From Heliocidaris erythrogramma (lineage: Eukaryota; Echinodermata; Echinoidea; Camarodonta; Echinometridae), in assembly GCA_025617745.1 (NCBI GenBank), contig CM046863.1, forward strand, positions 3,224,001 to 3,288,000: a stretch of DNA of 64,000 nt, written 5' to 3'. Of this stretch, positions 44,101 to 57,687 are shown in pieces. Every line of letters starts with the position of its first letter. The first letter of the stretch is position 1. The notes below the pieces were generated by a model. That model searched no databases. It was not told where the DNA came from and saw only the letters and a list, made by a program, of their open reading frames with translations. Made by a program: the position numbers and the translations under genes.

Positions 44101-44320
44101 GAGACTACAGGATTACAAAAAAAAAATATGACCCGTATTTAATAAATATCCCATACATGTTTCCTGTAACTTTGTGGATTGCCATGTAAAATAAGAACCG
44201 TAAAAAGTGAGAGACTACAGGATTACAAAAAAAATATGACCCGTATTTAATAAATATCCCATACATGTTTCCTGTAACTTTGTGGATTGCCATGTAAAAT
44301 AAGAACCGTAAAAAGTCAGA
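44101..44320. repeat. Two-copy tandem duplication of about 111 bp
   Basis: GAGACTACAGGATTACAAAA starts at 44101 and 44212. The two units differ by a few bases and A-run length. It makes apparent repeated open frames that are not genes. Confidence 0.95.
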
Positions 44321-44382
44321 GTACTTTTGAAATTTATTTTTGAAAGCCACACAAATATGGTTTTGATCACACAATAAAAACT

Positions 44383-44556
44383 ACTTTCGAAAAATAACCT
44401 CAAGACAATTTCAATAGCCCTGCCTACCACCTTTATAAATGTGCGAATATTACAATGGTATATTACATAATCCAAACCTGATTTCTATGGCCAGTACAAA
44501 GGCCATTGAAATTGCCGTTGAGTTTATTTTTCGAAAGTAGTTCTTATCGTGTTTGG
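44383..44556. mobile_element. Palindromic MITE (AACTACTTTCGAAAAATA ends)
   Basis: ACTACTTTCGAAAAATAACC at the left is mirrored by TTATTTTTCGAAAGTAGT at the right, and CAATTTCAATAGCC pairs with GGCCATTGAAATTG. Target duplication not clear. Confidence 0.8.
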
Positions 44557-47295
44557 ACACAAAAATATGAAATATAAGTGAATGAATCTGTAATCTCTGG
44601 CAGGTGCATATCTACCAAATAAACAAGAACCATGTGACGAGAACAAGACTCCACTGCACACTAAACCAGGTATACTGATATTCATTAAGGTTAGCTGGCA
44701 ACTAACTACGGTATAGTCACAAATTTAGTGTTGATGTAGAGTTTAGCGACTTAAAATCACGAGTTGGCAGAAAAAGAACTTCTGGGGGAAAGGGGGCATG
44801 CACAAGGGGGCACTACCAGAAAAGGCACATTTTAGGGAAAAGGGAAAGGCATAAATGGAAACGTTATAGTGAATACATAAGTTTAGACATCATATACCCT
44901 ACATTTTGAAGCCATCTGTCTGTATAATTATTCCTTTAATTTCCAATCGAGCATAGCGGGCTGTGACACCCTGTGGTGGATCGGGGGGGGGGGGGGGGGG
45001 CTTTGGCGGAGCTTTTTAAAAGTATCCCTGATTGACATCTATTGGACTTCGGCCCCCTGTTTTGGTGACAGAGGCCTTTCCTTTTTTCTTTCCTTTTTTC
45101 GCTTATCTCTCTATCACATCGAGACCCCCCCCCCCCCCCCCACTTTGATAAATCCTGCATGAATCCGCCGGTGACTTCAGATTCTTATGAAGAGGGGAAA
45201 AGTCATCCTAGTGGGGTTCAAAGTACAATGTCATCATCAAAGACTGGATAGACCTGTAGGCGTCGCTAGGCCTTTCTGAGTTGGAGATGGGGGGGGGGGG
45301 GGGGTGTCGAGACCATTAATTTACCGACGAACCTGTGTCTGTGTGCCACTGATAACCGATAAACCTTTGCTTGTGAACGACAACAATAATTTTTTTTTTG
45401 GGGGGGGGGAGAGAAAATCTACCCGTGTACTATGAAATGCATTGTTGATGAATAAATAACACATGATTACATATCGCACATCTCTCCTGATCATTTGGCT
45501 GTTATTTGTTTCTCAGTTTGTTTTATCATTTGGTACAAATTACAAAGGACTTTTTGTCTGCTTATGTGCAGATTGCATCTCCTAACTGGAGTGTTGTCCT
45601 GTATGGGGCTGTGTAGTCCAGGGGCAATTGTCCAGGGGCCCTTCTTCTAGAACCATCCTACCTTGTATACAGTCTGTACGTTGCCTACTGTATTTATTGT
45701 TGCCTTTAGCAATTTAGTATTTTTGCAACTGTAGCCAGATAGTTGTTAATACTCAGGCACATCCTGTGAGCTTCTTATATTACTCTAGGTTTCATAAAGC
45801 ATGTATATGGGTTCCTGTTTTCGCTATAAAGCTACCCGATCTTCTGAGATTGTAGTTTCACTTTCTATGGTATACGTGTGTAACATCTTTGTACTTTACA
45901 TATATATCATTTAAGTTTAAAGGTTAAATCTAAATACACATTGCCCTTGATAGGCAAGTAAAACATGTATTAGATTTGGGCCTGTGTTAGATACAGAATT
46001 AATGAGATATATTACCTTTTGTTTGAAGAAAAATAACTGTATTTTATGGTTTTATAAAAAATGGTCTAAATCTGGTCATATATTGACAGGAATATTTAGC
46101 AACTATTTATTAATTCGTATTCAAAGATTTTTGTTCTCTCTCTAAAAATATTACTCGATGTGTGTTTAGGGTGTGATGGGGAGTTGTAACAACCGTAAAC
46201 AGGAACTACTAGAAATCTCAATCTCATATTTTTTTACTTATTTTTGAAATACCAAGGCAACCATGGATATCATTGAATAAAACTTATGTTTGCTTATGGC
46301 TTGTGCTTTCCATAGATATTTTTTTTTAATTATCCAACTGGTGTAATTTTAATGGTACATTGTAAATATCTTATTTTTTATCATTCCAACTTTTACGCAT
46401 GCATGTTTAATACACAATGTTCAAATACAGCAATTTTGGGAACTCTGACATGTTAGGCAGGCTCATTGTGAAGTTTTACAAGCTTTTATTAAGCTCAAAT
46501 CTTATCAACCTGATGAATTATAACGTATCAATATGTTTATATATCTTTTAACAGCAGTGGCGGATTTAGGGGGGGGGGGCACATTAAGAGAGGCTAAAAG
46601 CTAACTGTGTAATATCAGTGAAAGATGTTATGGTGTTCTCAGGGGTGTCATGTTTGATGTCAAGTTTCAAGACCTGTTGAAAGCCTCTCATATAGAGATG
46701 TGTATACTTTTTGAACACAGTGTCACATGTTAAATCTGGGTAAGCCCCAGTGGTATACCCTATTTCACTACACTACAAACCAAATTTGTTGATGTTAATG
46801 TCTTGAATTTGATAACAGTTTCACTCAAAAGAGATAATGAATTAGTAATGCTAGCATTGTAGATTTACTCTATGTATGTACTTTATTCTATTACATTTCA
46901 AACAATCTCAACATATTTGCTTTTGCCAGTACTAAAAAAGAAGGAAAAAAGTAATACAAAAAATTTACTTGAGAAAGAATTCTGAAAAACAATTATGCAA
47001 ATCCTGAATTCTTCTCCAATTCAAAATAAGTTAAGATACAGCATATGTAGACAACTTGCTTTGTGAGTCCATAGAAAATAATATACCATTGCAACGATTG
47101 TACTGTATTCTTGCTTAGTATTATATTCCATGCATTTTTTGCACAAAAATAAATATATTTTATGTCTGTTATTTCTAAAGTGCATGAATTGATAAATTGC
47201 GCACTATTCTTAAAATGTAACACTTGTTTTGATTGTGGTCTTGTTTGGTTTATATATGCTGTGTCACAAAGGCTAGAGAGAAGACCGACAGCTGA
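44557..47295. other. Unassigned stretch
   Basis: G and C runs (44982-45000, 45125-45141, 45290-45304). A hAT-type MITE terminus CAGTGGCGGATTTAGG lies at 46557. The remainder is AT-rich without a supported gene. Confidence 0.45.
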
Positions 47296-47920
47296 TTTGA
47301 CCGACGGCCCATGAGGCTAACAATAGGGAGTTTTCGAATGTATCAACGTGAACGCCGTCCTAGATCCTCCCAGCGACAATGGACTGTTTTGTGTTAACTG
47401 CATACAAGGTAGGTGAAGCATGATGCTACAATGGGTGAAGAGAGGTTCACGTTTTAGAGAAGACGGCAATACCATGTTTTACGCGTTCTCGATCTGACTA
47501 GTGGACAAGGGAGAAGCCAGTGGACGGGTGAGCCGTTCTTGCACAAAGCGCGGTATGCAGTTAACACATTGTAGCTGGGAGGATCTAGGACGGCGTTCAC
47601 GTTGACACAATCGAAAACTCCCTAAGGTCGGTCTGCCTTGCCTTCTGTAAAGTTGTCATGAGGTTTCATGGGACCAACAGTTGTATGACACATACTCTGG
47701 TGAAAATCTTCTATAAAGCAAAGCTTGACCAGTATATAGTTTGATGTATACCCGAATAATCCTCGGTCAATACGATACACAAACCGAATCCTCACCTTCA
47801 ACCCTGGATCAAACACCTAACCATAACCTGTACAAAAAACATGCAGCAGTTGTTTCCTAAGCATACGTTGGAGCGCATCACCAACTTGTCAGTTTTTAGG
47901 GCCTTCTGATAATATTTGAA
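47296..47920 (+). repeat. Low-copy repeat L, copy with MITE
   Basis: Matches 41328-41645 on both sides of the 47326-47622 insertion. Confidence 0.92.
47326..47622. mobile_element. 297-bp MITE with TA target duplication and known empty site
   Basis: GGGAGTTTTCGAATGTATCA at the left is mirrored by GATTGTGTCAACGTGAACG-type sequence on the reverse strand at the right. The arms extend through CGTCCTAGATCCTCCCAGC, about 50 bp. TA flanks both ends (47324-47325, 47623-47624). The homologous repeat at 41328 lacks it. Confidence 0.93.
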
Positions 47921-48239
47921 TACTCCGAAACCCTTTTCGTTACATTATTTGTTACAACGTCATCAGGAGTAGGCGTACTTTCATAACCAGTGAATTATAG
48001 GTCTCTGCCATAGGCGTAGACAGGGGAGGCACAGGGACGCCATGCACCCCCCCCCCCCTTCAGCCCCTAAAGATACCAACAACCCTATAAGTCACAGTAC
48101 AAAACCCTGAGGGCACACACACACACACGCACACACGTAAACACGCACACGCAAATACCTCATGCTTCATGTAGGAATTGTAACCCCCCCCCCCCCCCGG
48201 ACTTGTACGCCCGTCCGGGCCACTTTTACCAGGAGCATG
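47921..48239. other. MITE-like and simple-repeat stretch
   Basis: CATAGGCGTAGACAGG (48013) resembles a hAT-type end. C runs lie at 48047-48058 and 48184-48198, with a CA/CG repeat between. Confidence 0.5.
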
Positions 48240-48880
48240 CAGGGTAGGTTTTTGCATACTCGTATTGCATGCCTGCTCTGAACGCAGGCGCCTTGCTCAC
48301 CGAACTCTAATCCCATTCCTAGCTAGGCCTAGCGCGCGTGACGTGGACATAATATGTCACGTCAGCAACCAAGCCCCTAAATCGGCCACCATTACACTAA
48401 CATTTGAGGACGATTTGAACGCGCCCGAAGCCCCTATGCATTATTCATTTTGTAAGATGCTTCCCTACCGCGCATTAAGAAAGGTCAAATCCGCTTAATC
48501 TATATTACGCTAATGTATTCAACATTTGGCTAATGACGGCACATAATAATCAATCATAATACTGTAAGGCGTCGAGAGGGGTACCGTACGTAAGTCAACG
48601 GGATTCGTACGCTGTAAAAAGGGGATTCTATGTCGAAGAAAGGCTTTTTTCCCGCTTCGCCCCGGAGGTCGTCTTCCATTGCATCGTGTCCGGCTCTCTG
48701 CTTGGATGTGCTGAACGGTATTCGTTTTGCCTGTATTTGTCCCGTTTTCTTCAAAATAACGGTTTTACATGCCCAAACGCCATTGACCTGCGTGGTTTGA
48801 GACGATTCGAACTATCGCAGACGTCGTGCGAGTCAGTCAATGACGAACACGCGCGTAATTTGGAAAATGACTGCGAAACA
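48240..48880. other. GC- and CpG-richer low-copy stretch
   Basis: This is the only sizeable part of the window that looks CpG-rich without obvious repeats (for example GCGCGCGTGACGTGG, TCGCCCCGGAGGTCGTC). A minus-strand frame reads KQRAGHDAMEDDLRGEAGKK but I do not recognise it. It could be a promoter or first exon of a gene that is otherwise not visible. Confidence 0.3.
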
Positions 48881-49057
48881 CGTCTTTCTTCACTTTATTC
48901 TATATTTTTTATCATTTTTCTCATTATCTGTCAATAATAAAGTGCAGTTTGGGTGTTTCTGACCGTTCTTAAATTCAGTGAGATGGTGATTTTGGTGGTG
49001 CAAAATTTGGTGGATACGCACGTTTATATATGATTACCAAATACACTCTTCATAACA

Positions 49058-49112
49058 GGTAATTCTCGATAGCTCAAGCGGTCCTCACTGTCGCGAGTTC
49101 GAATCCAAGATA
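49058..49112 (+). pseudogene. tRNA-like remnant lacking part of the anticodon arm
   Basis: TCTCGATAGCTCAAGCGGTC (D arm) is followed too soon by GCGAGTTCGAATCC (T arm). The anticodon arm is shortened, so it is not a working tRNA. Confidence 0.6.
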
Positions 49113-49164
49113 AAAATATTTTCTTTCCTTCTTTTTCTTCTTGAGTTTGATTTTATAGTAGTCA

Positions 49165-49425
49165 TAGTCATAGAGTACCATAGTGTGACGTCATACCGGC
49201 CAAGTTGTCAAGGACAAGGTTGCTGGTTCCAAACAATTTTGTGCTGAACAATGGCGTGGTGATGACACCAGCTCTAAACAGTGAATTTGCCCTGCTCCAG
49301 CCCGTTGCTTGAATGATTTCGCGGTGAACCTCATACGCGGGTTTTGTTGTTTGGAACCAGTAACCTGGACGACGGGCGAATATGACGTCAGCACTTCGGA
49401 ACTCTATTGTCATTGACTTAAGATC
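49165..49425. mobile_element. MITE with long imperfect inverted repeats
   Basis: AGAGTACCATAGTGTGACGT at the left pairs with AGAGTTCCGAAGTGCTGACG on the reverse strand at the right. Further in, GCTGGTTCCAAACAA pairs with TTGTTTGGAACCAGTAA. Confidence 0.8.
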
Positions 49426-50997
49426 AATAGAATAAACAGAAATAGGCGAATTTTCGCATCTCACGTGTGAGAGGTGATTAAACACATATTTTTTTTCTAA
49501 GTTTCTAAGTTCGTTTATCTTTATAACTCCATACCATTTCTCCACTACAATGTACTGCCATCATTGATAATATTAATTTTGATCATATAATAAAAAGAAA
49601 CAAATTTCTTAATATTCAAAATATGTTATGTAAAATAATACTTTTAATCATGTACATGTATTTCATTCTACATAAAACAACATTCTATAAGCCATTTTCT
49701 TGCTTACAAAAATAAGGTCTTCATTTATGTATATTATAAATGTATCTTCAACTACAAAATACCAAAAAAGAACGTTATTTAAAAAACTTTTTAAAAAATG
49801 CAATGTGTTGAAAATGTTTTCATTAAAAACCAAATGTTTCGTGTGCAACATTCCTATAAAAAAAGGAATAGAAAATCTATGAGATATTTTATAAAATGAT
49901 GTCAACAAAATATTTCCCTTCTTATAAATAAAAAAAATATAGATAATTTTTTTGGCGGGGTAAATAATCACTCTTTTTTGCAACAATTACCCTCCCCATC
50001 CCTCCAAAACAACTCTATTTCTTGATAATTCCATGTTTACCTCAATCTTCTTTCCACACCACTACCATCTATCATTCTCTCTCTCTCTCTCTCTCACTCT
50101 CTCTGTCTGTCATCTCTCTCTTTTATGTTTCTACCATTTACGATTATGAATCGCCTGCACCAGGAAACGATCCAGCCATCTTGAAAAGGAAAAAGAACTT
50201 GGAACTGAATATAGAGGCGTAGTGCCTGCGTTCAGTATCTTCCCTAGCTAGGTAGGTATCCCTAGGTATGTTTACAATACAAATGTGGCTCGTCCGGGAC
50301 GCGAATTTTTTTTCCCTGTACCTTTGGGGCTATCCAATCTGAATATTCATGAAAGAGACTACAAGTATCGGACTTGTATTTTCTTACTCAGTGTCACATG
50401 GATAACATAAAACAAAATAGACACATGCCATTTACCATTCCACTTCGTGAATTTATTACAGTTACCTTCCATAAGTGGATAATATCTTCGTTTACAAAAC
50501 TCAAGTAATCTTTGACAGTTTTAGTTATTAAATCAAATCCAGATGACTAACAAATGGGAATCAATAGTGTTTTTGTTGACTAAGAGTAACCTACCCACGA
50601 GGGAACTTTTGCACTGAATCGTGAACCAACTTCGAATCCTACTCCTTCACACTCACTCTGAGTATAAGACCCTGTGCTGATCTTAACTCAGTACCCTATT
50701 AATACTCAACTCTTGCTTGTTCTACATTAAGATCCTGTATAGATCTTAATTCATATCTCATCCAAACTATCACATTTTATGTCTTCCCTAGCATACCTTG
50801 CTAAATCTATATCTTATTTTCACTAACCCAAATATCATTTGGAGACCACACGCACAAAGTGCAACCCAGGCCTGCCATAATGCAATGGATGTAAAGTTAC
50901 GTGAATAATTCAATGTTCAACACTGGTCATACATGTCAAGCTCCACAAATTGTTCATCGTTCAACATTATCAAAAGTGTGATGTAATCGCGCAAATA
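49426..50997. other. Unassigned AT-rich stretch before copy 2
   Basis: CT microsatellite at about 50075-50120, and the inverted motif shared with 2788-2832 at 50310-50352. No gene recognised. Confidence 0.45.
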
Positions 50998-52474
50998 AAC
51001 CCCTCAAAAAAAAAGTTCTGCAATTCAGGTTTAAGCATTTATATCTCTCTAGTAACTGTATGATCATCATCAAGTTTGATATCATTGTAAAGCTTGTTTA
51101 TTCACCTTCACAATGATACCACATTTGTATTGATTATGTAATCACAGAATGTGCAGTGCACCTAAATATAGGGCAAAGTCAAAAATGAAAAGTTGCAGAA
51201 TGCATTGTTATTCTTCACACCGAGTTCTTAACTGGAATGAAAGGTTTTGTTTCTTTGTTTTTGTTCCTTTTGGTTTGTTTCATTTTGTATAAGGTGTGCA
51301 TGTTTCTGCTGTAATCCCTTGTTTGGTGGACAAATATTGTTTTCAGTGATTTTGAAGTGGAATTATTCTTTTGTGTTAAGATGGAATGTGTTTTAATCAG
51401 CAACTGATTGTGATAACATTAATATTGTGTTTTGGTTTCATGCAGAATATTGCAAGTTTCCACCTCTGCAGTATACAACTGCGGCGGGGAAAAAAGTTTC
51501 CCCTCAGCAAATTATCTCTTTTTCAGCCATGTAACCCTATCACAGAAACATAAGCAACACAAACTCTTCTCTTCTCTTGGATTGCTTTTCACTTCAACAA
51601 ACACATTCCCCTTTCTTGATGTAAACTCATGTTCTTTAACTCTCTCTCCCCTCTCTAACGAAACAAAAACAAACACAAATACACAAATTTGCAAATGACA
51701 AAATGTTTGGCACTTTTTATTGAGTAACATGCACATCAAATGTGGAATAGCAAAGGATCAGAAGTTCAGTAGCGGGTAGAAGATCCGAAAACAGCTACGA
51801 CAGCCTGGCATCTCCTCCTCATGCTTGTCACCAGCCTGGTGATGCGTTGCAGTGGGATGAGGTTCCACTCTTCGATAAGGATCTGTCGCAACTCAGCCAG
51901 TGTAGTGTGATCTGTCACTCTGGCGCGTACAGCACGGCCAAGCTGGTCCCACAGGTGCTCGATTGGGTTCACGTCAGGGCTGTTCGCAGGCCAATCCATC
52001 CTTGTCACTGCCTCCTCCTGCAGGTATTGGGTGATGATCCTTGCTCTGTGTGGGCGGGCGTTGTCATCTTGGAAGATGGCGTTTGGTCCAAGATTGCGCA
52101 TGTATGGGATGACCTCTGGCCGAAGAATGTTGTCTCGGTATCTCTCTGCTGTCAGGTTTCCATCAACGATGGTAAACTGTCTTTCCCTCAGCAGATATGC
52201 CACCCCACACCATAACACTGCCTCCTCCAAACGCTGTTACCCGGTCGATGCAATAGACAATAGCCAAGATAGCCATTCAATTTGCAACTTTTCACTTTTG
52301 ACTTTGCCCTCTATTCAGGGGTGCTGTGCATTCAAGGATGACATAGCCATTACAAATGGCGCATGGATGTGAAGGGGGATAAAAGAACTTTCCAATGATC
52401 TAAAAATCAAGAATAATTAAAAAGCCGTCAAAAAGATATCAAGGCTCAAAGTTGAATTGCTTTTTTGAGGGGTT
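50998..52474 (-). mobile_element. Tc1-like DNA transposon, copy 2 (complete ends)
   Basis: AACCCCTCAAAAAA after TA (50996-50997) and TTTTTTGAGGGGTT before TA (52475-52476) give a 1477-bp element. The long inverted repeats are as in copy 1. It shows what lies just left of the window start in copy 1. Confidence 0.88.
51766..52230 (-). pseudogene. Tc1-like transposase, C-terminal half (copy 2)
   Basis: Same protein as 690-1154, with DD34E second Asp and Glu present and the N-terminal half missing. Confidence 0.88.
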
Positions 52475-53674
52475 TATATCACCGCGTATTGTTCATCTCC
52501 TGCCTCACTGAGCTGATGATCCGTTGACTTCGTCGTATCCAACCGGCTTCGCCGATGTTGCTAGATGCATGTCTTTCTGCACCTCCTCAAGACGGGTTGG
52601 ACGGGAATCCTACCCAAGGCCATGTGCCATCTATAATCAAATGAGTCCAAAAGCATTTTCTACTATGTGGTTCCTTTCACAATTTTTATCGTGCAATAAT
52701 TCATGGTAAACATAATTATTACAGTTTTTGCGTTGCAATAATTTCTTAGTCACACAAGTCTCTTTGAAAGTTAAATCAAGGAACTGGAAGTGGTTCACTT
52801 TCTGAAATTATTTCACTTTCCGAAATGGTTACTTTTCACAACATATTTCATGAAATATCATTAACAATTTTCCAAAACATATCTTAATTACGCACTTTAA
52901 CTCAAATATTGATACTGGTTAGAGTGTATAAACTTATTCAAAGTACCAATTTTGTCTCTTTATTACTTTTGATGATTTAAAAGGGACAAAGCTAACTCAC
53001 CAGTGGTGCTTTAAAAAGTACAAAAAAATAACTCACCGGTGGTGCTTGATTTAATGAACCAACATTTTTTGCTCATGCGAAATGGCGGTCAACACCCCTT
53101 CAGAAAATAACCCGCAGTCAAGTCTACAATACTTCTGACAAACGGCAATTACTTTACTGCCAGTGTTCAATTCAAAGTACATTCAAAACTGCTGGAGAAG
53201 CCCTGCAAAGGCAGGTCTTCCTTCTCTACCTGGTTGGGTGTGTCTGCCCCAATACTCTCTACCACTTGCCTGCTTCAACCAGAGAGCATAGGCAAGCTTA
53301 ATTTGCATCTTTTTACACCTGCAATTCTAAATCTGAGTATATACAAAAGAACCCTCCTGACCGAAAGGAATAAACAATACACTCACATAAAGCCTATCCT
53401 GGGCTGAATAAAATGAGGAATGCACAAAATGCACCTTATCACAAACAATAGCCCTTCCACTTGCACTACATACTCCACCAATGGCACAAAAACTCTTCAT
53501 TCCACTCTCAATCTATCCATCTATATATATATGTATAGATAAAACAGGAGAAAAGAGGAGGAAAGAGGAGGGAAGAGGAGAGAAAAGAGGATAGTAAATA
53601 CAATCCCATTTCACATGTGACACTCAGTTTCACCTTATTTTTAAATCAGGAAAAGAACATTTCGTAATATATTT

Positions 53675-53742
53675 CTCTGCCGAGATTCGAACTTGCGGTC
53701 CTTTCATCGATAGCGCACCAGATTATCCGACTGCGCCACACA
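53675..53742 (-). pseudogene. tRNA-like pseudogene (copy 2)
   Basis: Counterpart of 2589-2656, unchanged in the box motifs. Confidence 0.6.
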
Positions 53743-55121
53743 GAACAGCTGCTCAATGGCCTTGCTCGTTTTATCATATCCCTACATGAATATTCATGCC
53801 GACTAGTCTTGACAGAATAAACCGTATTACTGGTCATGCGCATGCGTACTGTCATCTCTAAGACCCAAGTCATGAATATTCATATTGGATAGCCCCAAAG
53901 GTACAGGAAAAACGATTTAACGTCCGGCGAATCGACATGTACGGTACCGGGATATTGTGCAGTGCCAGTAGTTTACGTACGTACCGGAGATTTCAACAGC
54001 TAACGTTAGACTAGTGATAAAATCCAACATTACTTGTTATTTCTTAGATCAGACCTTTCATGGTACAGATACCAATAACATATCTAGATATATTATTGGT
54101 AATATTGAACTGAATTGTAACAGTTAGATCTAAAGAGATCTAACTGTAGTATTATATAAGTTAGATAGAGGGTCTACATTTAACTTAACGTAGAGATCCG
54201 GATTGATGTACATGTAGTCTATTTAATTCAGATGTAATAATACTTAAATCTCATCCCGGCCGAAAACATCCACATTTACTCAATTACAATGTAATTAAAT
54301 TAGACAAACAGATTAGACCTAAGTTAAATTTAACACTAAGTAACAGTTACATGTGCATGTATGTAGATGTCTACATGAGCTTGGGTAAGCAAGACATAAT
54401 TTAATAATTCTTCATTATTATTGATTATATTCCTGATCTCCAAGCAGTCTTTCCTTTAGTGAATAGTTCAATCAATTGATGCTGACGTTATACAGCAAAT
54501 ACACCCTATGTTACAAAGGCCAACCACTTGGATTCCGGGGGGGGGGGGGGGGGGGGGTAATATGACCTGTTCAGCCGAAGTGGCAAAGATCTACATGATC
54601 TCCACAATGCAACTCATGTTGTTGCTCCATTTTTGAGCTTAATAACGTATTTTTGTTTTACCTTTTAAAAAAATATTCATCAGAAAATCCTACTTCAACC
54701 CTTGATTATTTGTACATCGCAAAAGTAAACTTGAGTTTTCTAGATGCCTTTATTAACAGCTTAAATGCAAATTTAATATAAATATTAATTTGGGCTGCCA
54801 TTATGTACATTTCAGATTGTGACTCAATGAATTTGTAAAAAGGGTATTTTTATTTAATTTCTTTAGCAGATGGTAAAACGGTTTTCAGCTTCATGAAATT
54901 TCTGTAGATCCCTAACTCTGTCATGAACTTGATTTGATGAAAATGATCCCCATGTCCAATCCATATTAAATACCCTAATCTTCACACGGTCCTCGTATAA
55001 TAATTTTAAAACATATTCAACAGTTAGTAATTGCAATCAGTTTTTCCTTTCAGTGAAGAGCTTAAATTAATTGATAAGTAAATTTATCCTTTCTATGAAT
55101 TCATTTTTATTTTCGTTTCAG

Positions 55122-55296
55122 TTAAAGAAGTGTCAAAAATGATGTTGAGCCTCCGGACTGGTTATGGGCGGCTCAACCGCATTGGTTCCAGTGGCAGTGC
55201 TCCAATTAAAAGGACGTCAAGGCAGGAGTGGTTGGCAGAAGCTTAGCCTTTCTGGCTCCGCACATAAAGGCCAGCCCATCCATTTCCAATTTACAG
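55122..55296 (+). other. Exon-like block (copy 2)
   Basis: Counterpart of 4034-4208 with the same splice-like flanks and the same in-frame TAG. Confidence 0.25.
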
Positions 55297-57687
55297 GTAA
55301 GCAAACATAATTAAACAAAATTAAATTAATCATTGGTAGGATGGTCACAAATCTGTGATCCTCTGACAAGCAAATTACAAGAAAATATATCACCTCATTT
55401 ATGTGCCTTTTGGGGTCTTCAATACCGGAGGGGGGGGGGGGGGTTGTTTTCAGCAAAGGAAACATTTTTGTCTGTTTTTAAACTTAAGGTGTTCAACATT
55501 TGGAGACTCTTGCAATATTCGCTTTCAGTTGAATGCAGTTAAATGCAATAATTAACTTTACTTTCATTTGATACATGAAGGAAAGAAATTTACTTTTACA
55601 ACTGAATCTCGGCTTCACATAGGTATTGGGGTAAAAGAGGGCACCAAAAAATGCTGATGACTTTCAAAAAAAGATAATGAATTTGCTTGTCAGAGAACTG
55701 TGGAATTAGAAAAACAACCCAAAATGCTGATGTCCCTTTTTCAGCAAGTTGGAAAATTCAGCAGGTCAGATTATGGCCCCTTCCCTGACAAAATCCTGGA
55801 TCCTGCACACAGAGGGAATGCCCCCCCCCCCCCCCCCCCCCCTCCTCATTCTGATCACGGATTGCTATTATCATCAAAACTCATGTTTGTATTGATTTAG
55901 ATGAAACAAGTGCACGAGCAAATACAAAATCGAATTGGTCAGGAAGTACTGGCAGGGATCAAGTAGTCAACACTCTACACACAGAGTCTAGGCTGGCACA
56001 CCTGAATGACACATACATGTACTTCACCAGCAATCGTCCTGCAGTCTCACATCCAAATTCATTACTTCAATCATGGAACAAACACTACACCTAATCCTTT
56101 ATATTTGATGACATAGAGCCTGGAAAAATCTTCACTGTAGAATATATGACTGTTTACCATAGTAACAGACACACACCAGCTAATGTTATCAGTTTCCATT
56201 AAAAAATTTAAAAAAATAAAAGCTTTTCTTTACATTTGATTAAATATTTGAATCATGATTTCATTGATTGATGACGTATTGCTGTACAGATTCAATAAAT
56301 CAGCCTGAATACAGAAGTACCAGTACATCCATAGTAATTGGACTTTATTTAAGCACAATATAATCTACCAAAGAGAAATAATTAAGTCATGTGACAACAA
56401 ATTTGCATTAAAAATAAAATAGATACAATATCAATTGATAAGGAGGAACGTCCTAACCTCAATGAATGTTAAAAAGTTATGAGATAAATATGGTTTCATT
56501 CGGTCAGTGTGCATTAGCGAGAAAGACTTCATAGATCAACATAAATATATGAACCTCATAACTATATCTCAAGCTATAAATATATTTGTCATAATCATAC
56601 ATACCAGTATGTACATGTATACACATATATAAAAATAAATGACAAACAATAAAGAAAGAAAGAAATATTTACATGTATGTAAAGATGCTGCACTGCTAAC
56701 CTCACATAAGTGTCAGTTGATAAAAAAAATCTGATATTAACAAGAGGTGATATATAAGTTTTATTAATAAAATAAAGTGACATATTCATCACAATAGGAA
56801 CAATAAAACCATTCATAAAATTTGGAATTAAATGTAATCTGCGTTAACACTTATTTTTAAAAAGTAAATCTTAATTTCTACAAACTGAAATGTTATTCTA
56901 TTTTAAAATAACATCATGATGTTCTAATCTTGTCAATACTTTTCAATATATTTGACTGATAGTGTTTGTATTTCTAATAATCTAAGGTATCAAATTATAG
57001 TCTTTTGAAAATGGATTTATTAATTTCTTTTAATCGAGTATTAATGGACATTATCAGTTATATCTTAAAGGGCAATCCAACCTTGGTAATAAGATGATTT
57101 GTGTGGATGCAGAAAAATAAGAAAAACGGGAAGGTGAAAGTTTGAAACAAATCAGACAAGGACTAAGAATGCTATGGATGTTTGAAAGATGAGATCACTA
57201 CATCTATGCGAATCTCAAATGGGCAATTTGGTGAGTCGATTGTGAAATTTTTGTGGACAACTCACCCGTTTGTCGTACACAAAAATATTAATTTGCGTTT
57301 TTATTTTTTAAGACGCGTTTACGTTCGGGGGAGTATTCAAAATGTATTGGAGATAGCATATTGTTATAGGTCCTCATGAAAGAAAACGATCCAACTGAGT
57401 AATACATTTTAGTCATGTTTTGTGTTGGAGCGAATGGGGGAGTTGTCCACAGCTACATCACAGTGACATTACCTATTCGGCCAATTTGAAATTCCCATAA
57501 TGTATAATGATTAAAACTTTCAAAAATTCATAACTCTCTTATTGCTTGTCAGATTTCGTTTAAAGATCACATTACAAGAAAATCACAAATATGGCAATTA
57601 ATGTATCACTAGAAACTGGGAAGCTTACAGATGGCAATCGTATAAGTTTTATGTCAACTGCGTATCTGATGATTATAAAAAACGGGG

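Noticed and set aside
44105-44475. Repeated short protein with a duplicated segment
   Set aside because: Follows from a 111-bp tandem DNA duplication; no codon conservation.
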